Shown here one piece after another: positions 9,756 through 18,651 of a DNA stretch of 64,000 nt. Source of the stretch: Helicobacter ibis. Lineage in GTDB: Bacteria > Campylobacterota > Campylobacteria > Campylobacterales > Helicobacteraceae. Position numbers and translations under genes: made by a program. Every line of letters starts with the position of its first letter. Within the stretch, counting starts at the first letter, position 1. The stretch spans positions 186,001-250,000 of the forward strand of contig NZ_JAQHXR010000001.1 of the NCBI RefSeq assembly GCF_027859255.1, given 5' to 3'. The notes beneath the pieces are model-generated. The model had not been told where the DNA came from, did no database searches, and saw only the letters and a list, made by a program, of their open reading frames with translations.

Positions 9756-10187
9756 TTATATTCCTGTGCTACCAAAGCCACCACTACCACGCTTTGTTCT
9801 GCTTAGAAATTTTGTTTCTTTTAATTTTGCTCTTTTTACTTTACATAAGACTGCTTGTGCGATTCTATCACCAGCTTTTACTTCAAAGTCTTCATCACCT
9901 AAATTAATGGCAATTACTTGAATCTCGCCACGATAATCACTATCTATTGTGCCGGGAGTATTAAGAATAGTAATACCATGTTTTAGTGCAAGTCCGCTTC
10001 TAGGTCTTATTTGAACCTCATATTTTTTGCTAAAGCTAAAAGACAGTCCAGTTTTTATTAAAGCCCATTTACCTGCTTTTATTGTAATATCAACGCTAGA
10101 ACACAAATCAAATCCCGCTGCACCTTCGCTTTGATAGATTGGCATTGTTGCGTTTTTGTCTAATTGCTTTATTTTTATTGTAGCCAT
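9756..10187 (-). CDS. dut: dUTP diphosphatase Dut
   Basis: Dut hydrolyses dUTP to dUMP, keeping uracil out of DNA and supplying thymidylate synthesis. The five trimeric dUTPase motifs are all visible: AAGFDLCSS, RPRSGLALKHGI, NTPGTIDSDYRGE, KAGDRIAQ and the flexible C-terminal RGSGGFGSTG. The length (143) is normal. It sits between greA (eight bases away) and the YfgM-like gene in a minus-strand run. Confidence 0.97.
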   Translation of the reverse strand: MATIKIKQLDKNATMPIYQSEGAAGFDLCSSVDITIKAGKWALIKTGLSFSFSKKYEVQIRPRSGLALKHGITILNTPGTIDSDYRGEIQVIAINLGDEDFEVKAGDRIAQAVLCKVKRAKLKETKFLSRTKRGSGGFGSTGI

Positions 10188-10195
10188 GCAATCCC

Positions 10196-10675
10196 TTAAA
10201 AGTTTATTTCTCTAAAGCATACTTCTATAATTTCATAGTCTATTGTGCCTTTTGGGAGAGTAACGCTTATCTCATCGCCGGCTACTTTGCCTATTAGTTG
10301 TTTTGCTAGTGGTGAGTGATATGAGATTAGTCCTTTATCTGGGTTGCTTTCAGTAGCACCTACTATCGTGTAGCTAACTTTTGCTTCTGTGTCCATGTCT
10401 TCTAGTATAATAGTTGAGCCAAAGCCTACTTTATCATGTGATATTGTTTTTGGATCTATTACCCTAGCTTCTGCTACTAGTTGTGTTAACTCGTTAATTC
10501 TAGCGTCTAAGAATAGTTGTCGCTCTCTTGCTGCATGATATTCAGCATTTTCTTTTAAATCTCCATGTTCTCTAGCTTCATCTATTTCTCTAATGTTTTT
10601 TGGTCTTTCTATTTCTTTTAGATTTTTTAATTCGGCTAATAACTTATCATAGCCATATTGTGTCATAGGTTGCAC
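10196..10675 (-). CDS. greA: Transcription elongation factor GreA
   Basis: GreA rescues backtracked RNA polymerase by promoting transcript cleavage. The N-terminal coiled coil carries the acidic tip region (EIDEAREHGDLKENAEYHAA), and the C-terminal FKBP-like domain ends with TIDYEIIEV. A GTG start at 10675 is chosen because GGAG lies seven bases upstream and the resulting PMTQYGYDKL matches the usual N-terminus; an ATG at 10693 is possible but lacks a site. Confidence 0.95.
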   Translation of the reverse strand: MQPMTQYGYDKLLAELKNLKEIERPKNIREIDEAREHGDLKENAEYHAARERQLFLDARINELTQLVAEARVIDPKTISHDKVGFGSTIILEDMDTEAKVSYTIVGATESNPDKGLISYHSPLAKQLIGKVAGDEISVTLPKGTIDYEIIEVCFREINF

Positions 10676-10727
10676 GATAATTCTCCATAGCAAGATTCAT
10701 TAATTATACTAATATACATTTAAAACA

Positions 10728-11828
10728 CTACTTATTTTTATAAAAATTTTGTAATTTATTTGTGCATATTTTTGCACTACCATGTTCTAAATAACTAATT
10801 AAAGATTCTTTTTCTTTAAAAAATTTATCATAGTCAAAATTATAATAAGCATCAAGTAAGCATTGTGCATCAAAAAACTGCAAGAATTCAGGGTGTATTG
10901 GTGCTTGTATGTTTGTGTTGTTTATGCTTTTATGATATTTATAGCTTAAAAAAATATTTGCCAATCCTACAAATTTGAGCTTTACTAATGATCTGGCAAT
11001 TAAAAAATCAAGCACTCTAGTCTTATATGCTAATATCGTAGGAATCCCTAAAAGTGTCGTCTCTAGCGTTGCAGTTCCGCTACATACAAAGGCAAACTCA
11101 CATTCTTTTAATGCAGTATATGGATCAAATGATATTTCTATATTGTCTATTTCTCCATATATTTTGTTTAAATCTCTATTTTGGAAGCTTTTTGGGGCAA
11201 TTAGTATAAACTTTTTGTTTGGAATCTTTTGGCTTACTTCTTTAAAAATTGAAAACAAGTTTTTGATTTCTCCTTTGCGTGAGCCGGGCATTAGAGCTAT
11301 TTTGTTTGTATTTTGTTTATTTGTATTTGAGTATGGTATTTCATCTAAGAGAGGATGTCCTACATAGGATATGTTTGAATCTTGTGGATAATAGTCTTTT
11401 TCAAAAGGTATTATCCCCCATAGCTCATCACATAGTTTGCTTAAAAGTTTTGCTCTATATCTTTTCCACGCCCATACTTGTGGGAGTATGTAGTATATTA
11501 TTTTTGTATTTGTTTTATTTTGCATGTTTTTTATAATAGGTATATTAAATGATGAGGAATCTATAAAGATAGCGACATCACACTTTGTTGCTAGGTTTGT
11601 TAGTTGGTTTTTTATTTTAAAATATTTTGGTATTAGCTTTATAATCCCACTAAAACCCATAATTCTAAAGTCATTTGGTGAGAATTGGCTTTTTTTGTTT
11701 ATTATTTTTTCATCAAAGATTCCGAAAATTTCAAAATCTAGGTTTGAATCTTTTAGTGATTGTATTAGTTTTAATGCGTGTATATTGGCTGAATATTCAA
11801 TAGCAGAGATGAAGATTTTTTTAGACAT
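10728..11828 (-). CDS. lpxB: Lipid-A-disaccharide synthase LpxB
   Basis: LpxB condenses UDP-2,3-diacylglucosamine with lipid X to form the lipid A disaccharide at the inner membrane. This 366-residue GT19 protein has the diverged Helicobacter-like N-terminus ISAIEYSANIHA, the YYILPQVWAWKRYR segment, VGHPLLDE and LMPGSRKGEI, then CSGTATLETTLLGIPTILAYK near the nucleotide site. It overlaps the coiled-coil gene by eight bases. Confidence 0.94.
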   Translation of the reverse strand: MSKKIFISAIEYSANIHALKLIQSLKDSNLDFEIFGIFDEKIINKKSQFSPNDFRIMGFSGIIKLIPKYFKIKNQLTNLATKCDVAIFIDSSSFNIPIIKNMQNKTNTKIIYYILPQVWAWKRYRAKLLSKLCDELWGIIPFEKDYYPQDSNISYVGHPLLDEIPYSNTNKQNTNKIALMPGSRKGEIKNLFSIFKEVSQKIPNKKFILIAPKSFQNRDLNKIYGEIDNIEISFDPYTALKECEFAFVCSGTATLETTLLGIPTILAYKTRVLDFLIARSLVKLKFVGLANIFLSYKYHKSINNTNIQAPIHPEFLQFFDAQCLLDAYYNFDYDKFFKEKESLISYLEHGSAKICTNKLQNFYKNK

Positions 11829-12390
11829 TTTTGATTTGTGAAATTTCTTCTCTTAGAGATTCTGAAATTTTTTGTAAAGTTTTTAGCATTGTCTGAAATA
11901 TTTTTAGTTGGTCATATAAATTTTGTGCTAATTCAAGCTTCACATAAGGTTTTGCAGGGTTTGCTAGAAGCTTTTGGTGTTGTTTATATGATATTTCTAG
12001 TTTTTGTTCTGCGATTATTTCGCCTGGTAGTTCTATTTTTATACTATTTAGTGTTGTTTGTATGCTGTTTTGGATTTTTTCTAGTGCTTTGATATTTATT
12101 GTTTGATCTTTGATTATTGGTTGTGTTGGAGCATTATTTATATCATTTTCTTTTTGTGTAATTAGAGATTCTAGTTCTTTGTTTTTTTCTTCTAATTCTT
12201 TATTTTGTGCAAGTAACATTGCATTTTTTGCAGAAATTTCGTTAAATGTTTCAATTATTTGCTCTTTGTCTTCTTTTAGTTTTTCAAATTCTTCGTTGAA
12301 TTTCTTTTTCTCACTTTCAAAAATTTCATATATTTGCCAAACTTCTTTTATCTCGTCTAATTTTTTTACTAATGTTTTTAATTCAGTCAT
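11821..12390 (-). CDS. Coiled-coil protein of unknown function
   Basis: This 189-residue protein is dominated by a long heptad-rich coiled coil (about residues 25-90, rich in E, K, L) and a second helical region at its C-terminus; no signal peptide or membrane helix is visible. I start it at the ATG at 12390 (MTELKTLVKK), whose codon overlaps the end of the Nudix gene. It sits between the Nudix gene and lpxB in a tightly packed run. I do not recognise a named family. Confidence 0.65.
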   Translation of the reverse strand: MTELKTLVKKLDEIKEVWQIYEIFESEKKKFNEEFEKLKEDKEQIIETFNEISAKNAMLLAQNKELEEKNKELESLITQKENDINNAPTQPIIKDQTINIKALEKIQNSIQTTLNSIKIELPGEIIAEQKLEISYKQHQKLLANPAKPYVKLELAQNLYDQLKIFQTMLKTLQKISESLREEISQIKNV

Positions 12391-12977
12391 TTTACATTCT
12401 CCAAAAACCATAGCACAGCAAACATCGCTCCAGAAGTCTTAGGATATGATTTATCAAATATAAAATTTCTTACTTCTTGCTTCTTTATAAAAATAATTTC
12501 TATATTTTCATCATCGATTCCGCCACCATTATTAACCTTCATGCTATCATCAATAATTGCATAAAATAGCACCTGTTTGCTTCCAGCAAAACCAACCGCA
12601 GTGTAAAATTCTGTGATTTCATTTATGTTATCTAGCTTTACATCATATCCGCATTCTTCTAGGATTTCTTCTTTTGCGGTTTGTTTGGCTGACTTTTCTT
12701 TATCCATTAGCCCAGCACATAGCTCATATGTATATCCGCATTCTTGGTGCGTAGAATCTTTGTGTTCTTTTAAATACACAGCAGGTCTAAATTGTTTTAC
12801 AAAAATAAATGAATCTTTATCTTTGTGGTATAGAAGTGTTGCAACACTATTATGGACTTCTATAATATCCCATACTCTTCTCTTGCCATTATCTTTGAAA
12901 ATCATTCTTATTGGATTTATATACTTAGAATCCTCGCATTTATCAAACTTTATGTCTGTTATATTTTTTGGTTTCAT
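12387..12977 (-). CDS. Nudix hydrolase, NDP-sugar pyrophosphatase type
   Basis: This 196-residue Nudix enzyme has the box starting AGLMDKEKSAKQ and ending KEEILEECGY. It lacks the first Glu of the classic Nudix pattern and closely resembles the NUDT14-type UDP-sugar/ADP-sugar pyrophosphatases (ELCAGLMDK, EECGY). It would hydrolyse a nucleotide diphosphate sugar to a sugar phosphate and NMP. Upstream strands SVATLLYHK and FVKQFRPAVY fit the fold. It lies one base after the Csd3-like gene. Confidence 0.85.
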   Translation of the reverse strand: MKPKNITDIKFDKCEDSKYINPIRMIFKDNGKRRVWDIIEVHNSVATLLYHKDKDSFIFVKQFRPAVYLKEHKDSTHQECGYTYELCAGLMDKEKSAKQTAKEEILEECGYDVKLDNINEITEFYTAVGFAGSKQVLFYAIIDDSMKVNNGGGIDDENIEIIFIKKQEVRNFIFDKSYPKTSGAMFAVLWFLENVK

Positions 12978-12978
12978 T

Positions 12979-14196
12979 TTAGTTTATACTATTTGAGCTA
13001 TTGTTTTGATTTAGATATACCACATATGATGTATCTTTGCTTTTAAAGATTTCGCTTGTTGTGTTATTAGCTATATTGCTATCAAGTTTGTTTTTATATG
13101 AATTTGCAATAACTAAAAATTCTTCTTTTTCTTTTTCTTTTAGTTTTGAGGTGGCTATTTTTAAGTATTTTTGAGGATTTACTGCATTACCATTTTTGTA
13201 TAATCCAAAGTGCAAGTGAGGTCCTGTGCTAAGTCCTGTGCTTCCGACACTTCCTATTTTTCTACCTTGTGCTACATACATTCCTGTCTTTATGCTTTTA
13301 TCTATTTTGTGCATATGTCCATATAGAGTTCTGTATCCATCATCATGTTGGATTATTACGGTATTTCCATATCCGCCTTTTTTGCCTGCAAATATTACTT
13401 TTCCTTTGCCTGCAGCATATATTGGTGTATGTCTTGGGGCTGCATAGTCAGTGCCTAAGTGCGGTCTTTTGTATCCTAGTATTGGGTGCTTTCTCCCAGA
13501 TGAGAAGTGAGAAGAAATTCGTTTATATGTTAGTGGAACGGTTAGTAGATATTTGCTTAGGCTATTTCCTTTTAGGTCGTAGAAGTTGCCGTCTTGGTGC
13601 TTTATTATGTATTTGTTTTCATCTTTAAGGTTAATTGTTGCAGCTTTTATATTTGGACTTCCATAATATTTGCCTAGTCTGTATTTTCTTTCATATATTA
13701 TTGCTATTTTATTGTCTTTTTGAATCTGTCTTTTAAAATCAACACTACTTCTAAAGCCTGAAATAAAATATGACGCTAGTAAATTATCTCCAGTGTATTT
13801 TGTAATATCTTCATAGACTGAAGATTCTATTGGCAATGATACTTCCATAGTCTCGCTAAAATGAGCTACTGGTATGCTCTGCATTCCATATGTATCGCCT
13901 TTTTTAAAGATATGCAGTTGCAAATCTTCGTTTATTGGTATTAGTGCTTGGATTAGTGTGTTACCATCATGTAGTGTGTAGAATGTCTGTCCGCTCATTA
14001 TTTCATCGGCTAATTCTTTATCTTCTACTGGGAGATTGTAATATACCTTTTGTGGAATTTTATTTTTTTCAAAAAATGTAAGTAGTGTTTGTCCATTTTC
14101 CCATTTTGATTCACTAAGTGAGGCAGCAAATAGAGTTTGATTTGTAAAAAACAGAGACATTAAAATACCGCATGTAAAAGATAAAAATTTATTCAT
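12979..14196 (-). CDS. M23 family peptidoglycan peptidase, Csd3/Pgp3-like
   Basis: This periplasmic metallopeptidase resembles Csd3 (HdpA) of H. pylori and Pgp3 of C. jejuni, which trim peptidoglycan cross-links or side chains and help set helical shape. A signal peptide (MNKFLSFTCGIL then a hydrophobic stretch ending LFAAS) precedes two beta-rich domains that in Csd3 block the active site. The LytM domain has the zinc ligands in HLGTDYAAP and GPHLHFGL, plus YGHM. The start at 14196 has AAGG upstream and gives the best signal peptide; an ATG at 14226 is possible. Confidence 0.86.
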   Translation of the reverse strand: MNKFLSFTCGILMSLFFTNQTLFAASLSESKWENGQTLLTFFEKNKIPQKVYYNLPVEDKELADEIMSGQTFYTLHDGNTLIQALIPINEDLQLHIFKKGDTYGMQSIPVAHFSETMEVSLPIESSVYEDITKYTGDNLLASYFISGFRSSVDFKRQIQKDNKIAIIYERKYRLGKYYGSPNIKAATINLKDENKYIIKHQDGNFYDLKGNSLSKYLLTVPLTYKRISSHFSSGRKHPILGYKRPHLGTDYAAPRHTPIYAAGKGKVIFAGKKGGYGNTVIIQHDDGYRTLYGHMHKIDKSIKTGMYVAQGRKIGSVGSTGLSTGPHLHFGLYKNGNAVNPQKYLKIATSKLKEKEKEEFLVIANSYKNKLDSNIANNTTSEIFKSKDTSYVVYLNQNNSSNSIN

Positions 14197-14331
14197 ATCA
14201 AAAAGCCTTGAGATAATTTTGGACATAAAAGCCTAAATTGTAGCATAAATTAAGTGGTTTTAGGACTAAATATAAATTTATGATAAGTATTTTTGTGATA
14301 TATTTGTTTGTAAATTGCTTAAGGATTTGTG

Positions 14332-14526
14332 GTGAAAGATTGGTTTGTACCTTCAATTGGATTTGGTTTATTTGTATATTTTATGCTTTTTGTAATTCTT
14401 TATACAATAAAGATAGGTGGTCCAAATGTATCATTGCACACTCAAAGCAAATACACGCCACAACCAAAGAACGATACAGAAAAATTTTTACAAGATGTTT
14501 CAAAGAGTGTAAGAGAATCTTTTTAG
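14332..14526 (+). CDS. Small membrane protein upstream of flgM
   Basis: This 64-residue protein has one membrane helix (about residues 7-28, SIGFGLFVYFMLFVILYTI) and a polar tail. GTG at 14332 follows AAGGA at a proper distance; another GTG at 14329 is immediately upstream. It ends 59 bases before flgM, with a sigma-28-like promoter between. No known family is recognised. Confidence 0.55.
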   Translation: MKDWFVPSIGFGLFVYFMLFVILYTIKIGGPNVSLHTQSKYTPQPKNDTEKFLQDVSKSVRESF

Positions 14527-14553
14527 TTAAGTTTTTTGTAAAAATGTCGATAT
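14527..14553 (+). promoter_or_regulatory. Candidate sigma-28 (FliA) promoter of flgM
   Basis: TTAAGTTTT at 14527-14535 and TGTCGATAT at 14545-14553 resemble the -35 and -10 elements of FliA promoters in Campylobacter and Helicobacter. The spacing and position, about 33 bases before the flgM start, fit autoregulation of flgM through the sigma factor it inhibits. This is pattern-based inference. Confidence 0.5.
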
Positions 14554-14585
14554 AGTGTTTAAGTAATTTATTAAGGAGATAGATT

Positions 14586-14819
14586 ATGATTAGCAATTTG
14601 ATGAGCAATTCTAGCTTCTCAAGTGCTGTAAATCAGGCTAATAACAAGAATAATGTTCAACAAAATGGAAGGGTTGAACAATCAGATTCTGAAAAAAAGG
14701 CTGATAGCACAAAGGGTAGCTCAAGAGTAGATGATATTAAAAAAGCAATAGCTGATGGTAGTTATAAAATTGACTTAAGGGGGAGTGCTGAAAAGATGGC
14801 ACAAGATTTGCTTAGCTAA
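14586..14819 (+). CDS. flgM: Anti-sigma-28 factor FlgM
   Basis: FlgM holds FliA inactive until the flagellar hook is complete. The 77-residue protein is polar and disordered at its N-terminus, then has the sigma-binding part SSRVDDIKKAIADGSYKID and the terminal AEKMAQDLL, as in other FlgM proteins. AAGGAG lies just upstream. It heads a flgM-flgN-flgK series with short gaps, the order also found in Campylobacter. Confidence 0.88.
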   Translation: MISNLMSNSSFSSAVNQANNKNNVQQNGRVEQSDSEKKADSTKGSSRVDDIKKAIADGSYKIDLRGSAEKMAQDLLS

Positions 14820-14851
14820 GGAATAAAACCTTAAAAATAGGAGTTATTCCA

Positions 14852-15307
14852 ATGTCTTTGCAACTCTTACAAGATGCATTAGAGGATGTAAAAGCTCTAA
14901 TAGCTATAACCCAACAAGATATAGATGATATTTTAGTAGCAAACAATGATGCTATATTTAGTAGAATCCAACATAAAGAGGAGCTAACAACCTCCTTTAT
15001 AAGAAAAAAAGACGCCTATGCTAAGAGCATTGAAGATAAGCTAAAGCAATACTATCCAAATGCTACTATCGCGGATTTAACATATGAAGATAAGCAAAAG
15101 TTATTAGGCGAAGGTGCTAGTGAATTTACTGCAGAATTACATGATAGATTATCAGAATTAAAACAACTTAATTATCGTTTTGGAAGAATGTCATTAGCGG
15201 TTTCTGAGCTATATGATTCTATGCTAAAAAACATAGTGCCAGTAGAGGAGAGGGGCTATAAGAAAAGTCATCTTGGTAGCTCATCTTTACTTGCAGCTGA
15301 AGTGTAA
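14852..15307 (+). CDS. flgN: FlgN-like flagellar export chaperone
   Basis: This 151-residue all-helical protein lies between flgM and flgK, the usual place for the chaperone of the hook-associated proteins FlgK and FlgL. Sequence similarity in FlgN proteins is low, so context carries much of the assignment. Visible features are long amphipathic helices, HKEELTTSFIRKKDAY, and a basic/serine tail (KKSHLGSSSLL). It ends nine bases before flgK. Confidence 0.8.
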   Translation: MSLQLLQDALEDVKALIAITQQDIDDILVANNDAIFSRIQHKEELTTSFIRKKDAYAKSIEDKLKQYYPNATIADLTYEDKQKLLGEGASEFTAELHDRLSELKQLNYRFGRMSLAVSELYDSMLKNIVPVEERGYKKSHLGSSSLLAAEV

Positions 15308-15316
15308 GGTTGCAAC

Positions 15317-17143
15317 ATGGGCGGAATCTTATCATCTTTAAATACTCCATATACAGGAATCACCGGTCATCAAGTGATGGTTGATACGGTGAGTAATAAT
15401 ATTGCAAATGCTAATAATAGTTTTTATTCAAGGCAAGTAGTAAGAAGTGCAGCAGAAACTCCGCTATGGAGGCAAAACTACGCACTAGGACAGGGACTTG
15501 ATATTGTAACTGTAGAACGTGTGCATAATGAATATACTTATTCAAGATATAAACAAGCCTCTATGGATAAGACTTATTATGATACTAGTTTTAAGGCATT
15601 AAGAGAGGCTTCATCTTTTTATCCAGAAATTGATGGTGTTGGTGTGTATAATGATTTACAAAATTACTTTAATGCTTGGAAATCACTAGCTACAAAATCA
15701 GGTGATCCAGCGTTAAAAAATACATTAGCAGAACACACAAATACTCTAACTCAAAACATACAGGACACTAGAAATAGACTTGTTGATTTGCAAAAAAAGC
15801 TAAATGAAGAAATGGCTGTTGCGGTAAAAGAGGTAAATAGATTAGGTGAGCAAATAGCAACAATAAATAAGCAAATCGCAGAATATGAACGCAAAGATAT
15901 GAATAAAAAAGCTAATGACTTGCGTGATTTAAGAGACCAATATGAGTATGAATTAAATAATCTAATAGGTTGTGATGTATTTAAACAAAATATCGAAGGT
16001 AGTGCAGCTACTGATAAGGGCATTGCAGATTTTGATGATGATTATACGCTAACAGTTGGTGGTAGAGCATTGGTTGATGGTTCTACATTTCACCCATTAA
16101 CACTAGATAATACGCAAAGCCCAAATGGAATGTATACCATTAAGTATCTAAGAGGGGATCATAAAGAGTTTAATTTGACAAATGATCTTACAGGTGGCAA
16201 GATAGGTGCTATTTTGGATTTGATACGAAGCGATGAAATGATTGGTTGTAATGGGAATCTTGGTAAGTTACAAAATTATATTAATGACCTTGATACATTT
16301 GCAAATGGATTTATAGAAGCTACAAATAATATTTATGCACAAAGTGCAAGACCGGGTGCTCAAAGTGATCAGCTAACTATAAACGCAGGTGATGCACTAA
16401 TTAATAGTGGTTATAATGTAAAAAGAGGCTCTTTTGATGTTGTGATATACAACAAAGATGGCGAGGCAATGGGCACTAGAACGGTAAAGATTGATATAGA
16501 TACCACTATGAATGATGTTATCGCTCAACTAAATGCAAATGTAGATGATAATGGTGATGGTGATGCGACAAATGACTTTGATGATATGTTTGTAGCGACA
16601 TTTAACAATCATACAAAACAATTTGAAATATCACCTAAGAATCCTAGCATGGAGTTATATATATCAATACAAGATAAAGGGACAAATTTTGCCGGTGCAT
16701 TGGGCGTGAATAGATTCTTAGGTGGCAGAGATGCACAGACTATAGAGTTAGCAGAGCCTTATAAGAGTGATCCTACATTAATTAGGTCTTATAAAGAACC
16801 AGTTGGTGGTAACTTTGATATTGCAAATATGATGCAACAATTACAATACGACAAAATCACATTTAATGGACATGGCGGAGAGGAATATTCAGAGACTATT
16901 AGTGGATTTTTTAATTTTATAGCATCAAGAGTTGCATCAGAGACTGAAGCTACACAAACAACTATGCAAACCAAACAAGCTGTGTATGTAGCTGTGCAAA
17001 ATGAGTATAAAATGGAATCTGAAGTATCAATCGATGATGAGCTTGTAAATTTGATTAGATTCCAAAGTGGTTATGGTGCAAACGCAAAAATGGTAACTGC
17101 TATTGATGAGATGATAACCACTCTTTTGGGTATGAAGCAATAG
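15317..17143 (+). CDS. flgK: Flagellar hook-associated protein 1 FlgK
   Basis: FlgK forms the first junction ring between hook and filament. The 608-residue protein has the N-terminal FlgK/FlgE motif GHQVMVDTVSNNIANANNS and, at the C-terminus, VSIDDELVNLIRFQSGYGAN followed by the coiled coil KMVTAIDEMITTLLGM. The central variable domain is large. It ends one base before the convergent TIGR02757 gene. A mutant of this protein normally lacks filaments. Confidence 0.95.
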   Translation: MGGILSSLNTPYTGITGHQVMVDTVSNNIANANNSFYSRQVVRSAAETPLWRQNYALGQGLDIVTVERVHNEYTYSRYKQASMDKTYYDTSFKALREASSFYPEIDGVGVYNDLQNYFNAWKSLATKSGDPALKNTLAEHTNTLTQNIQDTRNRLVDLQKKLNEEMAVAVKEVNRLGEQIATINKQIAEYERKDMNKKANDLRDLRDQYEYELNNLIGCDVFKQNIEGSAATDKGIADFDDDYTLTVGGRALVDGSTFHPLTLDNTQSPNGMYTIKYLRGDHKEFNLTNDLTGGKIGAILDLIRSDEMIGCNGNLGKLQNYINDLDTFANGFIEATNNIYAQSARPGAQSDQLTINAGDALINSGYNVKRGSFDVVIYNKDGEAMGTRTVKIDIDTTMNDVIAQLNANVDDNGDGDATNDFDDMFVATFNNHTKQFEISPKNPSMELYISIQDKGTNFAGALGVNRFLGGRDAQTIELAEPYKSDPTLIRSYKEPVGGNFDIANMMQQLQYDKITFNGHGGEEYSETISGFFNFIASRVASETEATQTTMQTKQAVYVAVQNEYKMESEVSIDDELVNLIRFQSGYGANAKMVTAIDEMITTLLGMKQ

Positions 17144-17905
17144 TTAGGATTCTAAAAGTCCTAGCTGTCCTATTCTATATAGTGCAAAGTCATATTTTAC
17201 TGGATCATTAGAATCAAACTCTCTTAGTGTGTTTGTTGCTTCTAATGCTGCTTTTATATCATATGTTTTTCTCTTTAAGATTCCTAATTTTTGTGAAATT
17301 TTGAATGTATGCACATCAAGTGGTAATATTAAATCACTCTTTTTTACATCGCTCCATCTGCCTAAATCTACATTATCATTTCTAACTAACCATCTTAAAA
17401 ACATATTCCATCTCTTTAGTGGAGAGCTACTATCCGTATTTCCTATTAAAAATTTTAATCCATCACTTTGTATGCTTATATTTTTGTATATTGCCTCTTG
17501 CATAGCTTTAATCCCGCTAAGAGTTGAATCTTTTTTATATGCTTTATAAAAAATATCATGCAAATTATCTATTTTACAAAGAGCTTTTATGAATATTTCT
17601 ACATCATTTGCAGTTTGGAATCTATATACTTTGTATTGCTGATTTTTATCTATTTTGTTGTTTTGTAGCTCTGTTAGTGGAGATGATTTTAGGAATTTTA
17701 AAATAGCTCTAACATTACCATATGCAAACAATGCACAAAATAGGGCAACTTTATCGCTAGAAAATTCCCTTGCTACTCCAAGAGGATCTGGCAGAGATTC
17801 GCTTATGCTATGTTTGTTGTTAAATATTTTGTATTGTTCTTCTAGCAGTTTGTGTAGTTGTGTTTTGTTAAGTTGTGTTTTTATGTTTATTTTGTCGTAT
17901 TCCAT
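17144..17905 (-). CDS. TIGR02757 (DUF2400) family protein
   Basis: This 253-residue protein matches the conserved but uncharacterised TIGR02757 family. Signatures are LPDPLGVAREF and FCALFAYGN near the start, RWNMFLRWLVRNDNVDLG, LPLDVHTFKISQKLGILKRK and the end LREFDSNDPVKYDFALYRIG. The conserved His/Asp pattern suggests a helix-hairpin-helix glycosylase-like fold, but no activity is known to me. It is convergent with flgK. Confidence 0.85.
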   Translation of the reverse strand: MEYDKINIKTQLNKTQLHKLLEEQYKIFNNKHSISESLPDPLGVAREFSSDKVALFCALFAYGNVRAILKFLKSSPLTELQNNKIDKNQQYKVYRFQTANDVEIFIKALCKIDNLHDIFYKAYKKDSTLSGIKAMQEAIYKNISIQSDGLKFLIGNTDSSSPLKRWNMFLRWLVRNDNVDLGRWSDVKKSDLILPLDVHTFKISQKLGILKRKTYDIKAALEATNTLREFDSNDPVKYDFALYRIGQLGLLES

Positions 17906-17933
17906 TTTGTTTCCTACAATGGACCAAAGTCCA

Positions 17934-18599
17934 TTAAAATAGGAAATTATATCCTAAAAAGAAATTTGTGCTTGAAGTATCGCTTAAATCTAGTGATGAT
18001 TTTGTAGGAGCGTTATTTACTGCTATTTCTCCACTCTCTACACCTAAATCTAGCTTTCTTGCTTGGATTCCAAATTCTATCTCACCAGCACCTGTGTTAT
18101 ATAAGAATCCTCCCTTTACTCCATATGTAGTGCCCATAAAATCAAGCCCACCCATAGAGCTATCATTAATAGTAAAGCTACCAGAATCAAAACTTGCCAT
18201 AACAACGCCTACATTTAAACCAAGTAGCAATCTTAGATTTTGTGTGTTTGGCACTAGTGGAGTTATAGCATAGCCAAGTGTTAGGAGCTGATGTGAGAAC
18301 CCATGCTTCTTTAAGAATTGCTCATAATTTAATAAAAGCCTATGATTTTCGCTAAGCAAATAACCAACTTGCACACCAAAACCTATTGGAGTTTCTTTTA
18401 AGGAGTGCTTTTGAGATTCAAAGCCTTCTATGCTTAAAGTAGAATCTGAACTAACTCTACCAACCATAGAATATACACCAACTAGCTTATTCTTCCTATC
18501 AGTATATAGTGGGCTATATGAGTTTGCACCTTGATTGTAAGCATATAAAGTGCTAATAAGCATACAAGAGAGTAATAATGCAGATAATATCCTTTTCAT
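17934..18599 (-). CDS. Outer membrane beta-barrel protein
   Basis: This 221-residue protein has a signal peptide (MKRILSALLLSCMLISTLYA) and then alternating amphipathic strands with glycines and aromatic residues, ending in LGYNFLF with the terminal Phe typical of outer membrane barrels. It resembles the small eight-stranded OmpA/OprF-like barrels of Helicobacter. I use the ATG at 18599 because AAGGA lies nine bases upstream; an ATG at 18617 has no such site. The function is unknown. Confidence 0.75.
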   Translation of the reverse strand: MKRILSALLLSCMLISTLYAYNQGANSYSPLYTDRKNKLVGVYSMVGRVSSDSTLSIEGFESQKHSLKETPIGFGVQVGYLLSENHRLLLNYEQFLKKHGFSHQLLTLGYAITPLVPNTQNLRLLLGLNVGVVMASFDSGSFTINDSSMGGLDFMGTTYGVKGGFLYNTGAGEIEFGIQARKLDLGVESGEIAVNNAPTKSSLDLSDTSSTNFFLGYNFLF

Positions 18600-18651
18600 A
18601 ATAACGAATCCTTTCATTTTGTTTGGATTCCTACTAGCAAAAATAATTCCA

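Noticed and set aside
14280-14555. Longer open frame overlapping the small membrane protein before flgM
   Set aside because: Codon use is poor and it lacks a ribosome binding site; the GTG at 14332 has AAGGA at the right distance and a coherent membrane helix.
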